This document shows positions 24,516 to 33,125 of a stretch of 64,000 bases of DNA, piece by piece. Within the stretch, counting starts at the first letter, position 1. Each line of letters opens with the position of its first letter. The notes beneath the pieces were generated by a model, which worked only from the letters and a program-made list of their open reading frames with translations, made no database searches and was not told where the DNA came from. Source of the stretch: CAYQPF01 sp964419225 (GTDB taxonomy: Bacteria > Cloacimonadota > Cloacimonadia > Cloacimonadales > CAYQPF01); assembly GCA_964419225.1 (NCBI GenBank), contig CAYQPF010000001.1:1-64000 (forward strand), in the 5' to 3' direction. Position numbers and translations under genes: made by a program.

Positions 24516-26909
24516 TCACCTCATCTCAATATTATATTTTTTCTTTAACTCAGAAATTATAGAATCTATTAACGAATTTACATACTCATCAGTCAAGGTT
24601 TTTATTTCGGATCCCAAAACAAAACTTATAGCTAAGCTCCTAAAACCCTCTTTTATCTGTTTTCCCTTGAATTCATCAATGACGGTAATCTTCTTAATAC
24701 TGTCTTTTCCTGTTACTTTTATCGTCTTACTAATCTCGGCAGCACTATATGTGTTGTCGATAACAAAGGATATATCCCTTTGTACGAAAGGATACTTGGG
24801 TAACTCTGCAAATTGGACCTTGGATTTTTCCCCTGTTTCCAATAATAAATCCACATTTAGATCAAATAAATAAGTCTCCTGATCAATTTCAGCTTCAATA
24901 AGTATTTTAGGGTCAACTTTTCCAAAAGATCCTAAAATTTTATTTTCAGCTACTATATCCAGACCAAAACTCTCTTGATAAAATGCTTCACGGGTCGCCT
25001 GATAAGTGAATTTCTTTAATCCGCCTACCGACAATATTGACTCAACTATGCCCTTCAAATCATAAATATTAACAGGAACCGTCTTATCATACCAGTTCAA
25101 AGCCTTGAACATTCCGGTAATTATGCCGGTTAAACGATATTCTTCCTTCGCAAGTTTTGTGTTCTTGCGGGTGAATACTTTGTTTAATTCAAACAGTCTG
25201 ATATTTTTTTGATTATGGTTCAAATTAAGATTTACATTCTTGAAAAGACCTGGGATCAATGTCGAACGCAGGGCAGAAAAACTAGGGCCCATCGGATTCA
25301 TAATGCGTACTAAAGCATTTCTGTCATCCTCCGGTTGAAGTTTTAAGATCTGTAGTAATTCAGGATCAAAATAGGTTAAATTTACAGCTTCAAAAAATCC
25401 CAGATTAACCATACGGTCCGAAAGTGCTCTTCTTCCAAAAATACTCTCTCTGTTCATAACAGTCTGGGGTACGAGAACAGTTTCTACATTATTATATCCG
25501 TGCAGTCTGATTATCTCTTCGATCAAATCGATTTCCCGGGTAAGATCATTACGCCAGGATGGAATTGTGAAATAAAGACTGTCGGCATCTCCTCTTAAAA
25601 AAGTTAATCCCAGATTCCTGAGATAACTGATCAAAGTGTTATTATCCAGATTTATGGTCAGGACTTTTTTGACTCTGGAAGGTCTCAATGCGACAACTCT
25701 GGATTCAACCGGCTGCGGATAATTATCCAGGCAACCTTCAACTAATCTTCCTCCTGCCAACTCCAGAATCAGCTGTACTGCTCTTCTGCTGACCAGATCC
25801 GTCGTCTCATCTGACATCCCTCTCTCAAAACGGTATGAGGAGTCGGAAAAGAGTTTGTGACGGTTGGAAGTTCTGCGGATCGTGGAATATTTGAAACAGG
25901 CTGCTTCAATAACAACATTCTTAGTAGTTGAACTTATCTGGGAATTTGCTCCGCCCATGACCCCTGCCAAAGCAATCGGTCTTTCAGCATCTGCAATTAC
26001 CAAATCATCCTGCACCAAAGTATAAGTCTTGTCATTCAAAGCTTCAAACTGCTCGCCTTCTACTGCATCTCTGACAATGATTGTTTTTCCCCTTACCAGT
26101 TCATAGTCAAAAGCATGTAAAGGATGGCCATATTCCATTAAAACAAAATTTGTGATATCCACAATATTATTGATTGGTCTGAGTCCGATTGCCGTTAATT
26201 TCTGTTTTAACCACTCAGGTGATTCCTTAACTTCGACTCCCTCGATCATCCTGGCAATATAACGCGGACATTTTTCCGCATTCTTATTAACAAGTTGCAA
26301 ATTCTCTGCAGGAATAGGAGTTAAAGGATAAACAGGCAATTCAGGAGTTTTCAGTTCCAGATTCAATAAAGAGGAAAGGTCTCTGGCAACTCCGATCATT
26401 CCAAGCAGATCAGGACGGTTTGGTGTGATTTCCACATCATAAACTGTGTCTTTTCCACTCAGATATTCAGAGATTTTTTTGCCTAACGGTGCATCTTCGG
26501 GGAGTATCATAATCCCGTCATGATTTTCAGAAAGGCCAAGTTCGCGTTCCGAACAGATCATTCCGCTGGATTCAACGCCCCTTAGTTTCGCTTTCTTAAT
26601 CTTAAAATCGCCTAAAGAAGCTCCAATTGGAGCAAAAACTATTTTCTGTCCGGCAGCACAATTATGTGCTCCACAGACTACCTGTAGAATGTTCTCCCCA
26701 TCATTAACCTGACATACCGAAAGATGGTCTGAGTCCGGATGGGGTTGTCTGTCTTCTATTTTGGCCACTATAACCTGATCCAAAGCCTCTCCGATCACGG
26801 ATACCGCTTCGACTTCGATTCCGGCAAATGTTAATCTGTCTTTCAGTTCTTCGGCACTAATGTCCTTAAGATCTATATAATCATTCAACCAGCGATAGCT
26901 TATTTTCAT
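24516..26909 (-). CDS. pheT: Phenylalanyl-tRNA synthetase beta subunit
   Basis: This 797-residue beta chain of the heterotetrameric enzyme charges tRNA-Phe. Domains in order: an N-terminal tRNA-binding/OB domain (about residues 40-150, VIVAKIEDRQPHPDSDHLSVCQV); the B3/B4 editing region (about 210-385, ending near SYRFERGMS); B5 (about 400-480); the catalytic-like core; and a C-terminal FDX-ACB anticodon-binding domain (about 705-797, FAELPKYPFVQRDISFVID). The length is normal. The gene follows pheS with a 25-nt gap containing an SD. Confidence 0.97.
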   Translation of the reverse strand: MKISYRWLNDYIDLKDISAEELKDRLTFAGIEVEAVSVIGEALDQVIVAKIEDRQPHPDSDHLSVCQVNDGENILQVVCGAHNCAAGQKIVFAPIGASLGDFKIKKAKLRGVESSGMICSERELGLSENHDGIMILPEDAPLGKKISEYLSGKDTVYDVEITPNRPDLLGMIGVARDLSSLLNLELKTPELPVYPLTPIPAENLQLVNKNAEKCPRYIARMIEGVEVKESPEWLKQKLTAIGLRPINNIVDITNFVLMEYGHPLHAFDYELVRGKTIIVRDAVEGEQFEALNDKTYTLVQDDLVIADAERPIALAGVMGGANSQISSTTKNVVIEAACFKYSTIRRTSNRHKLFSDSSYRFERGMSDETTDLVSRRAVQLILELAGGRLVEGCLDNYPQPVESRVVALRPSRVKKVLTINLDNNTLISYLRNLGLTFLRGDADSLYFTIPSWRNDLTREIDLIEEIIRLHGYNNVETVLVPQTVMNRESIFGRRALSDRMVNLGFFEAVNLTYFDPELLQILKLQPEDDRNALVRIMNPMGPSFSALRSTLIPGLFKNVNLNLNHNQKNIRLFELNKVFTRKNTKLAKEEYRLTGIITGMFKALNWYDKTVPVNIYDLKGIVESILSVGGLKKFTYQATREAFYQESFGLDIVAENKILGSFGKVDPKILIEAEIDQETYLFDLNVDLLLETGEKSKVQFAELPKYPFVQRDISFVIDNTYSAAEISKTIKVTGKDSIKKITVIDEFKGKQIKEGFRSLAISFVLGSEIKTLTDEYVNSLIDSIISELKKKYNIEMR

Positions 26910-26934
26910 TATTAACCTTCTCAGGACTACATTT

Positions 26935-27960
26935 TTATTTTACAAATTGAGATAAAAATCTCAAATCATTATCATACAAAATCCTTAAATCCGGAACATT
27001 GTGTTTTGTCATGGCAATTCGGTCAATCCCAAAACCAAAGGCAAAACCGGTGTATTTCTCAGAATCAATGCCCAATATGTCAAAAACATAAGGGTCAACC
27101 ATTCCTGCACCACCCAATTCTAACCAACCACTGCCCTTGCATACATTGCAGCCTTTTCCTCTGCAGTTTACACATAAAATATCCATCTCGGCACTGGGCT
27201 CGGTATAAGGAAAGAAATGCGGACGAAACCTTGATTTAATCCCTTTGCCAAATAATTTTTCCACAAATATATTCAGTGTGTCTTTCAAGGTGGCAAAAGT
27301 AATACCTTCATCCACTACCAGGGCTTCCACCTGATGAAAAGCTGGTGAATGCGAAGCATCGGGTTTATCATTACGATAGCATCTTCCCGGTGATATGATT
27401 CTGATGGGCGGTTTGTGATTCTCCATTACCCGGACTTGTACTGTGGATGTCTGTGTTCTTAAAAGAACACCTTCTTCCACATAAAAAGTATCTGATAATT
27501 TTCTGGCAGGGTGATCCTTGGGTGTGTTTAAGGCATCAAAATTGTGAAAATCATCTTCCACATCATAACCTTCTGCCACATCAAACCCCATACTCATAAA
27601 AATATCCTCTATCTCTCTCCAGGTCTGAGTTATTGGATGCAGTGTCCCTATATTGAACACCCTGCCAGGCATAGTAAGGTCAACCTTACTTGCCTTCAGA
27701 GTATTAATATATTCAGCTTCTTTGATCTCAGATTCTCTTGCCTTCACGAATTCTTCCAATTCATTCTTCGCTTCGTTGATGACCTTACCAAAGGCTGGTC
27801 TTTCCTCGGCCGGTAATTTCCCCATCTGCTGCATAAAACTGTTCAGTTCACTCTTCTTTCCCAAATAATGAGATTTCAGATTCTGCAACTCATGAAGATC
27901 TCCAACCTCAGATATCTTTGCCTTAGCAATATCCAAGAGTTCTTTCAATCTTGTCTGCAC
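26935..27960 (-). CDS. pheS: Phenylalanyl-tRNA synthetase alpha subunit
   Basis: This 341-residue catalytic class II subunit ligates Phe to tRNA-Phe. Visible parts: an N-terminal coiled coil (residues 1-90), then class II motif 1 (HPITQTWREIEDIFMSMGFDVAEG), motif 2 (RCYRNDKPDASHSPAFHQVEAL) and motif 3 (GFAFGFGIDRIAM). An insertion CVNCRGKGCNVCKGSGWLE (C-x2-C-x4-C-x2-C) just before GGAGMV is a probable zinc-binding knuckle, present in some but not all bacterial PheS. It starts 2 nt after rplT. Confidence 0.97.
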   Translation of the reverse strand: MQTRLKELLDIAKAKISEVGDLHELQNLKSHYLGKKSELNSFMQQMGKLPAEERPAFGKVINEAKNELEEFVKARESEIKEAEYINTLKASKVDLTMPGRVFNIGTLHPITQTWREIEDIFMSMGFDVAEGYDVEDDFHNFDALNTPKDHPARKLSDTFYVEEGVLLRTQTSTVQVRVMENHKPPIRIISPGRCYRNDKPDASHSPAFHQVEALVVDEGITFATLKDTLNIFVEKLFGKGIKSRFRPHFFPYTEPSAEMDILCVNCRGKGCNVCKGSGWLELGGAGMVDPYVFDILGIDSEKYTGFAFGFGIDRIAMTKHNVPDLRILYDNDLRFLSQFVK

Positions 27961-27962
27961 TT

Positions 27963-28322
27963 TTACTTACCTAATGTAGCCTTAGCTATATTGCACAGTT
28001 CGACAAAAGCTGCAGGATCGTGCCAAGCTAAATGGGCCAGAACTTTTCTGTCCACAGTTATGTTGGCTTTGTGTAAACCATTAATGAAACAACTGTAAGT
28101 CAGTCCATTAGCTCTGGTTCCGGCATTAATTCTTATTATCCAAAGTTTTCTGAATTCTCTTTTTTTAACCTTACGGTCACGATATGCAAATCCCCATCCT
28201 TTTTCTACTGCCTGACGGGCTGTACGGTAGAGCTTGCTTCTGGCTCCAAAATATCCACGAGCGGCTTTCAAATACTTTTTGCGTCTTTGTTTGGAAGCGA
28301 CATTATTCGTTGAGCGTGGCAT
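27963..28322 (-). CDS. rplT: Ribosomal protein L20
   Basis: This 119-residue large-subunit protein is essential for early 50S assembly and binds 23S rRNA through its basic N-terminal extension. The match is clear: RRKKYLKAARGYFGARSKLYRTARQAVEKGWGFAYRDRKVKKREFRKLWI and the C-terminal NGLHKANITVDRKVLAHLA. The length is normal. It is third in the infC-rpmI-rplT order. In other bacteria L20 represses this operon by binding its leader. Confidence 0.98.
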   Translation of the reverse strand: MPRSTNNVASKQRRKKYLKAARGYFGARSKLYRTARQAVEKGWGFAYRDRKVKKREFRKLWIIRINAGTRANGLTYSCFINGLHKANITVDRKVLAHLAWHDPAAFVELCNIAKATLGK

Positions 28323-28351
28323 AATCTATCTCCTTATTTATTTTAATTTGG

Positions 28352-28546
28352 TTACTTACTGATCATTTTGCGTACTCTTGGTGTATCGTGCTTTGATACA
28401 AGAGTAGCTAATCTCAGTCTTCTTTTTCTCTTGGGAGACTTACAAGTCATGATATGGCTTTTGTTTGCATGTCGTCTTCTAATTTTACCTGATGCGGTGA
28501 AACGAAATCTCTTTGCTGCCGATTTGTGTGTTTTCCTTTTTGGCAT
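28352..28546 (-). CDS. rpmI: Ribosomal protein L35
   Basis: This 64-residue, very basic large-subunit protein has the family pattern: MPKRKTHKSAAKRFRFTASGKIRRRHANKSH, then a Lys/Arg-rich core and a terminal PRVRKMI. It lies between infC and rplT, as in most bacteria. Confidence 0.97.
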   Translation of the reverse strand: MPKRKTHKSAAKRFRFTASGKIRRRHANKSHIMTCKSPKRKRRLRLATLVSKHDTPRVRKMISK

Positions 28547-28572
28547 ATATTTATTCCTCCTCGGATTCTTCT

Positions 28573-29307
28573 TTATTCCTTTTCGGTATCGATATTTATA
28601 TCATCTTCTGCATCAATAACCTCGTCAATCACAGAATCAATCTCTGATTCCCCGCCAACTATTGTATCGATGTCGTTATCATTATCGTCATCAAATTCAT
28701 CATGAGATTCTTCAACCTGTTCGCTGGCTACCCCGGCTAAACCAAGCTTTACTAAAATCTTATCAATATCTTTCTTAGGAGATACGATCATGATCAGTAA
28801 ATTTTTTTCGCTAACTGGTTTGCTGTCGATATCAACCAACTCCTTCAAATCCTCTGCCAGCCTGTCAAGTACAGCATAACCTAACTCTTTGTGAGCCATC
28901 TGTCTGCCCTTGAACTTTACGGTAAACTTAACTTTATTATGTTGCTTAAGAAACCTTAAAGCATTCTTCTTCTTGAAATTGATATCATGCTCTTCCGTAT
29001 TCGGTCCGAACTTGATCTCCTTAATTTCAACTATATGCTGTTTCTTCTTGGCTTCTCTCGTTTTTCTTTCTTTTTGATAGTAATACTTGCTAAAATCGAG
29101 TATCCTGCATACAGGTGGCTCTGCACCCGGTGAGATCTCAACTAAATCTAATTCTGCTTGTTCAGCTCTTTTCAAAGCTTCCTGGATCGAAACTACTCCT
29201 ACTTGTTTTGCATTTTCATCAATGAGTCGGACTGTTGGAGAATTAATCTGTCCATTTACTCTTTCCTTTGGCACGACCGCTTTCGTCTTCGCCTTGCCTC
29301 TTTTAAT
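28573..29307 (-). CDS. infC: Translation initiation factor IF-3, non-AUG start
   Basis: IF-3 binds the 30S subunit, checks the start codon and blocks early 50S joining. Domains: the N-terminal domain with RVNGQINSPTVRLIDENAKQVGVVS; the linker; and the C-terminal domain with IVEIKEIKFGPNTEEHDINFKKKNALRFLKQHNKVKFTVKFKGRQMAHKELG. A roughly 50-residue acidic tail rich in Asp and Glu is longer than in E. coli. The only usual start codon in frame is GTG 29274, which has no SD. Upstream codons encode IKRGKAKTKAVVPKE, matching the basic N-terminus of E. coli IF-3. ATT (29307) and ATA (29313) are in frame below an SD (AAGGAGGT, 29321-29328). I annotate from ATT 29307; ATA at 29313 fits SD spacing better (7 nt versus 13). 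GTG 29274 would shorten the protein by 11 residues. Confidence 0.93.
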   Translation of the reverse strand: MKRGKAKTKAVVPKERVNGQINSPTVRLIDENAKQVGVVSIQEALKRAEQAELDLVEISPGAEPPVCRILDFSKYYYQKERKTREAKKKQHIVEIKEIKFGPNTEEHDINFKKKNALRFLKQHNKVKFTVKFKGRQMAHKELGYAVLDRLAEDLKELVDIDSKPVSEKNLLIMIVSPKKDIDKILVKLGLAGVASEQVEESHDEFDDDNDNDIDTIVGGESEIDSVIDEVIDAEDDINIDTEKE

Positions 29308-29332
29308 GCGTATTATATAGACCTCCTTGGTT

Positions 29333-29359
29333 AAAAAAAAAGCGGGCTTAAGCCCGCTT
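29333..29359 (-). terminator. Terminator-like hairpin in the infC leader
   Basis: A perfect 20-bp palindrome (AAGCGGGCTTAAGCCCGCTT, 29340-29359) is followed on the minus strand by eight T's. The SD of infC comes only about 5 nt later. It can end transcripts from upstream, or serve as an attenuator of infC-rpmI-rplT, as in operons controlled by L20 or IF-3. Confidence 0.8.
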
Positions 29360-29637
29360 CTTCATAAATTTACCCTAAAGTAACTAATTATTTTTCTTGA
29401 CCTTACAAGTATCTTGCAACCATAAGGTAGAAGCGGAATACTTCTTTTGTAAACCAATTTATTTATTTCCTGCTTTTAGTCAATTTATTTCTACTGGGAA
29501 TTGCAGACGTCCCGTCTGCACAAATTTTGCCATTTTATACTTAAACAGTTATCAACCGACGAAACGTCGGTTATTCCCAATATTAGCTATCTCCTCTGAC
29601 GCCTGACGACTAACGCCTGACGCCTGACGCCTGACGC
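29360..29637. repeat. infC leader region and intergenic repeat block 3
   Basis: There is no gene here. Read on the minus strand it holds, in order: four or more GGCGTCA-type tandem words (29597-29639); a hairpin AACCGACG-AAA-CGTCGGTT (about 29555-29573); the 28-nt hairpin element (29497-29524) also found at 4565-4592; a TTGACT that could be a -35; and a hairpin with arms ACCTTAT/GTAAGGT (about 29401-29429) ahead of the terminator. The last two are the likely infC leader elements. Confidence 0.6.
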
Positions 29638-30030
29638 CTAACCAATAATATATACTTTTCTATCCCTCGGCCCGTCAAACTCCCAAAAATAAATGCCCTG
29701 CCAGGTACCTAGCAACAATCTTCCATTCTCCACAAACACATCCTGAGTCACACCGACCAGACTCGACATCAGATGTGCATCAGAATTGCCCTCATTGTGA
29801 TAAACATTAATCTTTGCCGGAATGATCTGACGGATTCCTTTGTTTAAATCAGTCTGGACATCCGGGTCGCAGTTCTCATTAATGGTTATTCCGGCAGTTG
29901 TATGAGGCACAAAAAGCGTGATCCTGCCCTCATTGATATTATTCTTCTCCACAAATTTCTGCACTTTATCAGTTATATTAACCATCTCCGTCTGATACTT
30001 TGTTTTTACTAAAACTGTCTCTCTTATCAT
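29638..30030 (-). CDS. YjbQ / UPF0047 family protein
   Basis: This 130-residue protein of the YjbQ (UPF0047) family is a small trimeric fold with a cation-binding His cluster. Members have weak thiamine-phosphate synthase activity, but their main role is not settled. Key motifs are visible: LFVPHTTAGITINENCDPDVQTDL, YHNEGNSDAHLMSSLVG and LLLGTWQGIYFWEFDGPRDRKVYI. The length is the family norm. It stands alone between two repeat blocks. Its C-terminal codons abut the GGCGTCA repeats, which begin right after the stop. Confidence 0.93.
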   Translation of the reverse strand: MIRETVLVKTKYQTEMVNITDKVQKFVEKNNINEGRITLFVPHTTAGITINENCDPDVQTDLNKGIRQIIPAKINVYHNEGNSDAHLMSSLVGVTQDVFVENGRLLLGTWQGIYFWEFDGPRDRKVYIIG

Positions 30031-30340
30031 TTATCCTCCTCCTCTTGTCACTCTTTACTCTTTACTCGTCACTTACACTAACCATTAACCATTCACTACT
30101 ACCATCCCCCTCTGTCCACATCTTTTTCAAATTCTCTCTTGATCAGTGTTAATCAGTGTTGATCAGTGGCTAAACTCTCTAAAAGCGTCTCCTCTCTAAC
30201 CTGACGTTTCCCAAACAACACCGATGATTAATTTTTTATTACTCAATTCAATTGAAAATTTTCTCCCTAATAATAATATTTCTCTTTCCTAACTCGTGTA
30301 ATCTGTGAAATTCGGGGACAACAAACTCCCGAACTACTAA
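30031..30340. repeat. Intergenic repeat block 4
   Basis: No gene is supported. It contains TTTACTC/ACTCGTCACTTAC words (30046-30075) and ACCATTAACC words (30079-30095). A 33-nt stretch (30139-30171, TGATCAGTGTTAATCAGTG core) is repeated inverted at 59953-59990. It is followed by CTCTCTAAAAGCGTCTC, also shared with the 59.8 kb block, and a CGTGTAATCTGTGAAATTCG segment at the end. It lies between two divergent genes. Confidence 0.7.
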
Positions 30341-30355
30341 TCCTAAAACTATTGT

Positions 30356-30383
30356 TTGACAAAAATTCCAAGTTGTTTATATG
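30356..30383 (+). promoter_or_regulatory. Promoter of the response-regulator/kinase gene
   Basis: TTGACA (30356-30361), a 16-nt spacer and TATATG (30378-30383) form a good sigma-70-type promoter. Transcription would begin near 30390. This excludes the upstream ATG at 30381, which is part of the -10, and supports translation from ATG 30417. Confidence 0.6.
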
Positions 30384-30416
30384 TTGCTAAATTATGCTTT
30401 ATGCAGGGATGGGGAT

Positions 30417-31529
30417 ATGATTTATACTTTATTATTGGTGGATGATAGTATTACAAATTTACGTATTTTAGAAAAATTGCTCAAGAAAGAGGATTTCAAT
30501 ATTTTGTCTGCAACCAACGCTCAGGAGACGATGAATATCTTAAGTTTAACTCTTCCCAATCTAATCCTTATGGATGTTTCATTGCCTGATGTATCGGGAA
30601 TAGAATTATGTGCCATGATCAAAGAAAAACCTGAATTAAAAGATATTCCCGTGATCTTTTGCTCTGCTTTTAATGAATATGACATGATTTTAAAGGGATT
30701 TGAAGTAGGGGGAGTGGATTTTATTAGTAAACCTTTTAATTACAGTGAATTGGTTGTACGCTTAAGAACACATCTCAAAATCCAGGAACTTACTCACGAT
30801 CTGCAGGCTAAGAACGAAGAGAAAGAAAGTTTGCTCCATGTTCTCAGTCATGACATGGCGAACCCCCTGCACTCTATCATGGGATATCTGGAATTAATGA
30901 AAAGAAACAATTCTCCTCTCGATGAAAAGCAGCTTAAATACTTTGCTAATATTGAAAATCTGACAATTATTCTTCAGGAAATCATCACAAATGTGCGGGG
31001 TATTTTAGCTATTGATTCAGGTAAAACCTCAATTCAGACTGAACCTGTAAAAATTAATAAGATCATAACTAACTCTCAGCATATCTTCCATGAAATGCTC
31101 AAGAAAAAAGATTTAGAAATTATTACCATCCCTGCTGAAATCAGTGACGATTTCCTTGTTATGGCTGAACCTGTCTCATTACAGAATTCCGTAATCAATA
31201 ATCTTCTCAGCAATGCCATCAAGTTTTCCTATCCCGGTGATAAAATAATCATCGAAACTATTGTATCAGATGACAAAATGCTAATCAAAATCAAAGATAA
31301 TGGCATGGGTATTATTCCTGCCCATTTAGAAAAAATATTCTGCACAAAAGAATCAACCTCTACCATGGGTACAAAAGGCGAAAAAGGTACAGGATTCGGT
31401 ATGCCTTTAGTTCAGAAATTCGTGTCCTTATATGGCGGAGAAATTAAAGTCTCCTCCAGACATATTAAAGATTTCCCTGATGCTCACGGCACTGAAATAG
31501 AATTGATCCTAAAAAGAACAGAAAATTAG
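30417..31529 (+). CDS. Response regulator-histidine kinase fusion, cytoplasmic
   Basis: This 370-residue protein has an N-terminal receiver domain (about residues 1-120; VDDS, phosphoacceptor Asp53 in LILMDVS, SAF, and KPF). A short coiled linker leads to a histidine kinase: H-box HVLSHDMANPLHSIMGYLELM, N-box NNLLSNAIKFS, G1 DNGMGI and G2 GTGFGMPLV. There is no transmembrane segment or sensor domain, so it probably takes phosphate or a signal from another kinase and relays it. The start is ATG 30417, since the promoter -10 covers the earlier ATG. It stands alone; the next gene (esterase) is 73 nt away and there is no adjacent DNA-binding partner. Confidence 0.93.
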   Translation: MIYTLLLVDDSITNLRILEKLLKKEDFNILSATNAQETMNILSLTLPNLILMDVSLPDVSGIELCAMIKEKPELKDIPVIFCSAFNEYDMILKGFEVGGVDFISKPFNYSELVVRLRTHLKIQELTHDLQAKNEEKESLLHVLSHDMANPLHSIMGYLELMKRNNSPLDEKQLKYFANIENLTIILQEIITNVRGILAIDSGKTSIQTEPVKINKIITNSQHIFHEMLKKKDLEIITIPAEISDDFLVMAEPVSLQNSVINNLLSNAIKFSYPGDKIIIETIVSDDKMLIKIKDNGMGIIPAHLEKIFCTKESTSTMGTKGEKGTGFGMPLVQKFVSLYGGEIKVSSRHIKDFPDAHGTEIELILKRTEN

Positions 31530-31602
31530 TCTATCCTAAAAAGGTTTACATCGAACAAGTACTAGTAAAGTTTAAAGATCAGTAACAGAGTTTGGAGAAA
31601 AA

Positions 31603-33117
31603 ATGAGAACAAAGTTTCTATTTGTATTATTGCTTTTAATTTTAGTCAATAGTGTACTAACCGCACAACAAAATACTATGAGCGATAGTCTATTTAAACA
31701 ATTTCAAATTGAACAAGATCAAATGGAACAATCATTTACAAATAATTTTTATTCTAACTATTCCCAAATATACTCTTTAAATGAAAAAGAATTTGTTTCT
31801 AAGATTGATTCTCTGAGAAAACCCTTCACTGAACAGATAAAACTATTGGAACAAAAAAGCTCTGGATTTGATAAAGCAAAAATACTTTTAGAATCAAAGG
31901 ACATTCAATTTACTTTTGATAAAATATTGCTTGATTATCCCTACTTTCACGAAAAATATACCTGTAAACCATTTAAGAGCAAATTAATAGCCGGTCTTAT
32001 TAAAAATAATATTCATGACTTTAATAATCCCAAACTATTACAGCTGGAAAGTTTTAAATCTTACTTAAAAGCCTTTTTGTATTATCAATCTCTAATCGAG
32101 CAAAAGAAAGCTTTTTATGCGAAGCTTGATAGTCAACAGCTTAATGCTACCTTAAACATTATTCCAAAGTTTTTTTCTAATAATTTAATTGTTGAATATT
32201 TACAATATTATCATATTTACAATCATATTGATAATTTGGGGATTAAAAATCTTACAAGCATTTATCAAGATTTCATTTCTACTTGTAAAGACACTATTTA
32301 TGTGAATAAAGTCAAAGCACTTTATGTTGAAGATGCCAGAGGCAGAGAAGGGCATTTAATTAAAACTTACAAAACCGTTGATTGTTTTGATCTGGAAATA
32401 CATCTGTTTTTGCCTGAGAATAAAAACTCTAAAAGCAAAAGACCCGTAATAGTATATTTTAGTGGTGGTGGATGGGCTGAAGGTAAACCAGACTTCAATT
32501 TTCCTGCTTGTCAAAGTTATGCAAACAAGGGGTGGATTGGTGTTGCTGTAGAATACAGACTTGCATACAGACAGAACACACTTCCATTTGAGGCAGTTAT
32601 GGATGCGAAATCCGCTATCCGCTGGTTGAGAAAACATGCTAATGAATACGACATTGATACTAATCAAGTTGTTGTTTCCGGAAATTCAGCAGGAGGACAT
32701 TTAGCTTTGGCAACAGCATTAGTAAGCAATTGGAATGAAAAAACAGATGATCTGCAGTACAGTTCAGTGCCAAATGCTATCATGGTAAATTCTGGAGTAT
32801 ATGATTTGACAGAGTGCGATTACTGGATTAGGAAAGGGTTAATTGAAAGAAATTTAAGCACTGATCTGGTTAAAGAAATATCTCCCAATTATCTTGTCAG
32901 AAAAATTTTGCCTCCAATATTAATAATTCATGGGACAAATGATCATAGTGTACTTTTTTCTACTGCAGAAGAATTTAACAAAAAAATGACTCAAAGTGGT
33001 AATAATATAGAATTTCATATTTTAGAAGGTGCGGGGCACTTTATCTGGTATGATGAACTATATTATAAGAAGGTAGGTGATTATAGAAAAGCATTTCTTA
33101 AAAAATTAGGCTATTAG
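31603..33117 (+). CDS. Exported alpha/beta-hydrolase (HSL-type esterase)
   Basis: This 504-residue protein has a Sec signal peptide (residues 1-21, ending LTA-QQ). About 210 residues of helical N-terminal domain of unknown type follow. The hydrolase domain has the HSL/acetyl-esterase pattern: YFSGGGW (oxyanion loop, about 286-291), GNS362AGG nucleophile, D447 in HGTNDHSV, and H479 in GAGHFIW. These form a Ser-Asp-His triad. It should cleave short-chain esters in the periplasm or outside the cell; the substrate is unknown, with acetylated glycans or carboxylesters possible. A GGAG-containing SD precedes the ATG. The DNA-repair gene follows after 8 nt, so the two may be co-transcribed. Confidence 0.88.
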   Translation: MRTKFLFVLLLLILVNSVLTAQQNTMSDSLFKQFQIEQDQMEQSFTNNFYSNYSQIYSLNEKEFVSKIDSLRKPFTEQIKLLEQKSSGFDKAKILLESKDIQFTFDKILLDYPYFHEKYTCKPFKSKLIAGLIKNNIHDFNNPKLLQLESFKSYLKAFLYYQSLIEQKKAFYAKLDSQQLNATLNIIPKFFSNNLIVEYLQYYHIYNHIDNLGIKNLTSIYQDFISTCKDTIYVNKVKALYVEDARGREGHLIKTYKTVDCFDLEIHLFLPENKNSKSKRPVIVYFSGGGWAEGKPDFNFPACQSYANKGWIGVAVEYRLAYRQNTLPFEAVMDAKSAIRWLRKHANEYDIDTNQVVVSGNSAGGHLALATALVSNWNEKTDDLQYSSVPNAIMVNSGVYDLTECDYWIRKGLIERNLSTDLVKEISPNYLVRKILPPILIIHGTNDHSVLFSTAEEFNKKMTQSGNNIEFHILEGAGHFIWYDELYYKKVGDYRKAFLKKLGY

Positions 33118-33125
33118 AGTTTAAT

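Noticed and set aside
29595..29641. Short tandem words that resemble a CRISPR array
   Set aside because: Units are 7-9 bp with no unique spacers of constant length, and no cas gene is nearby.
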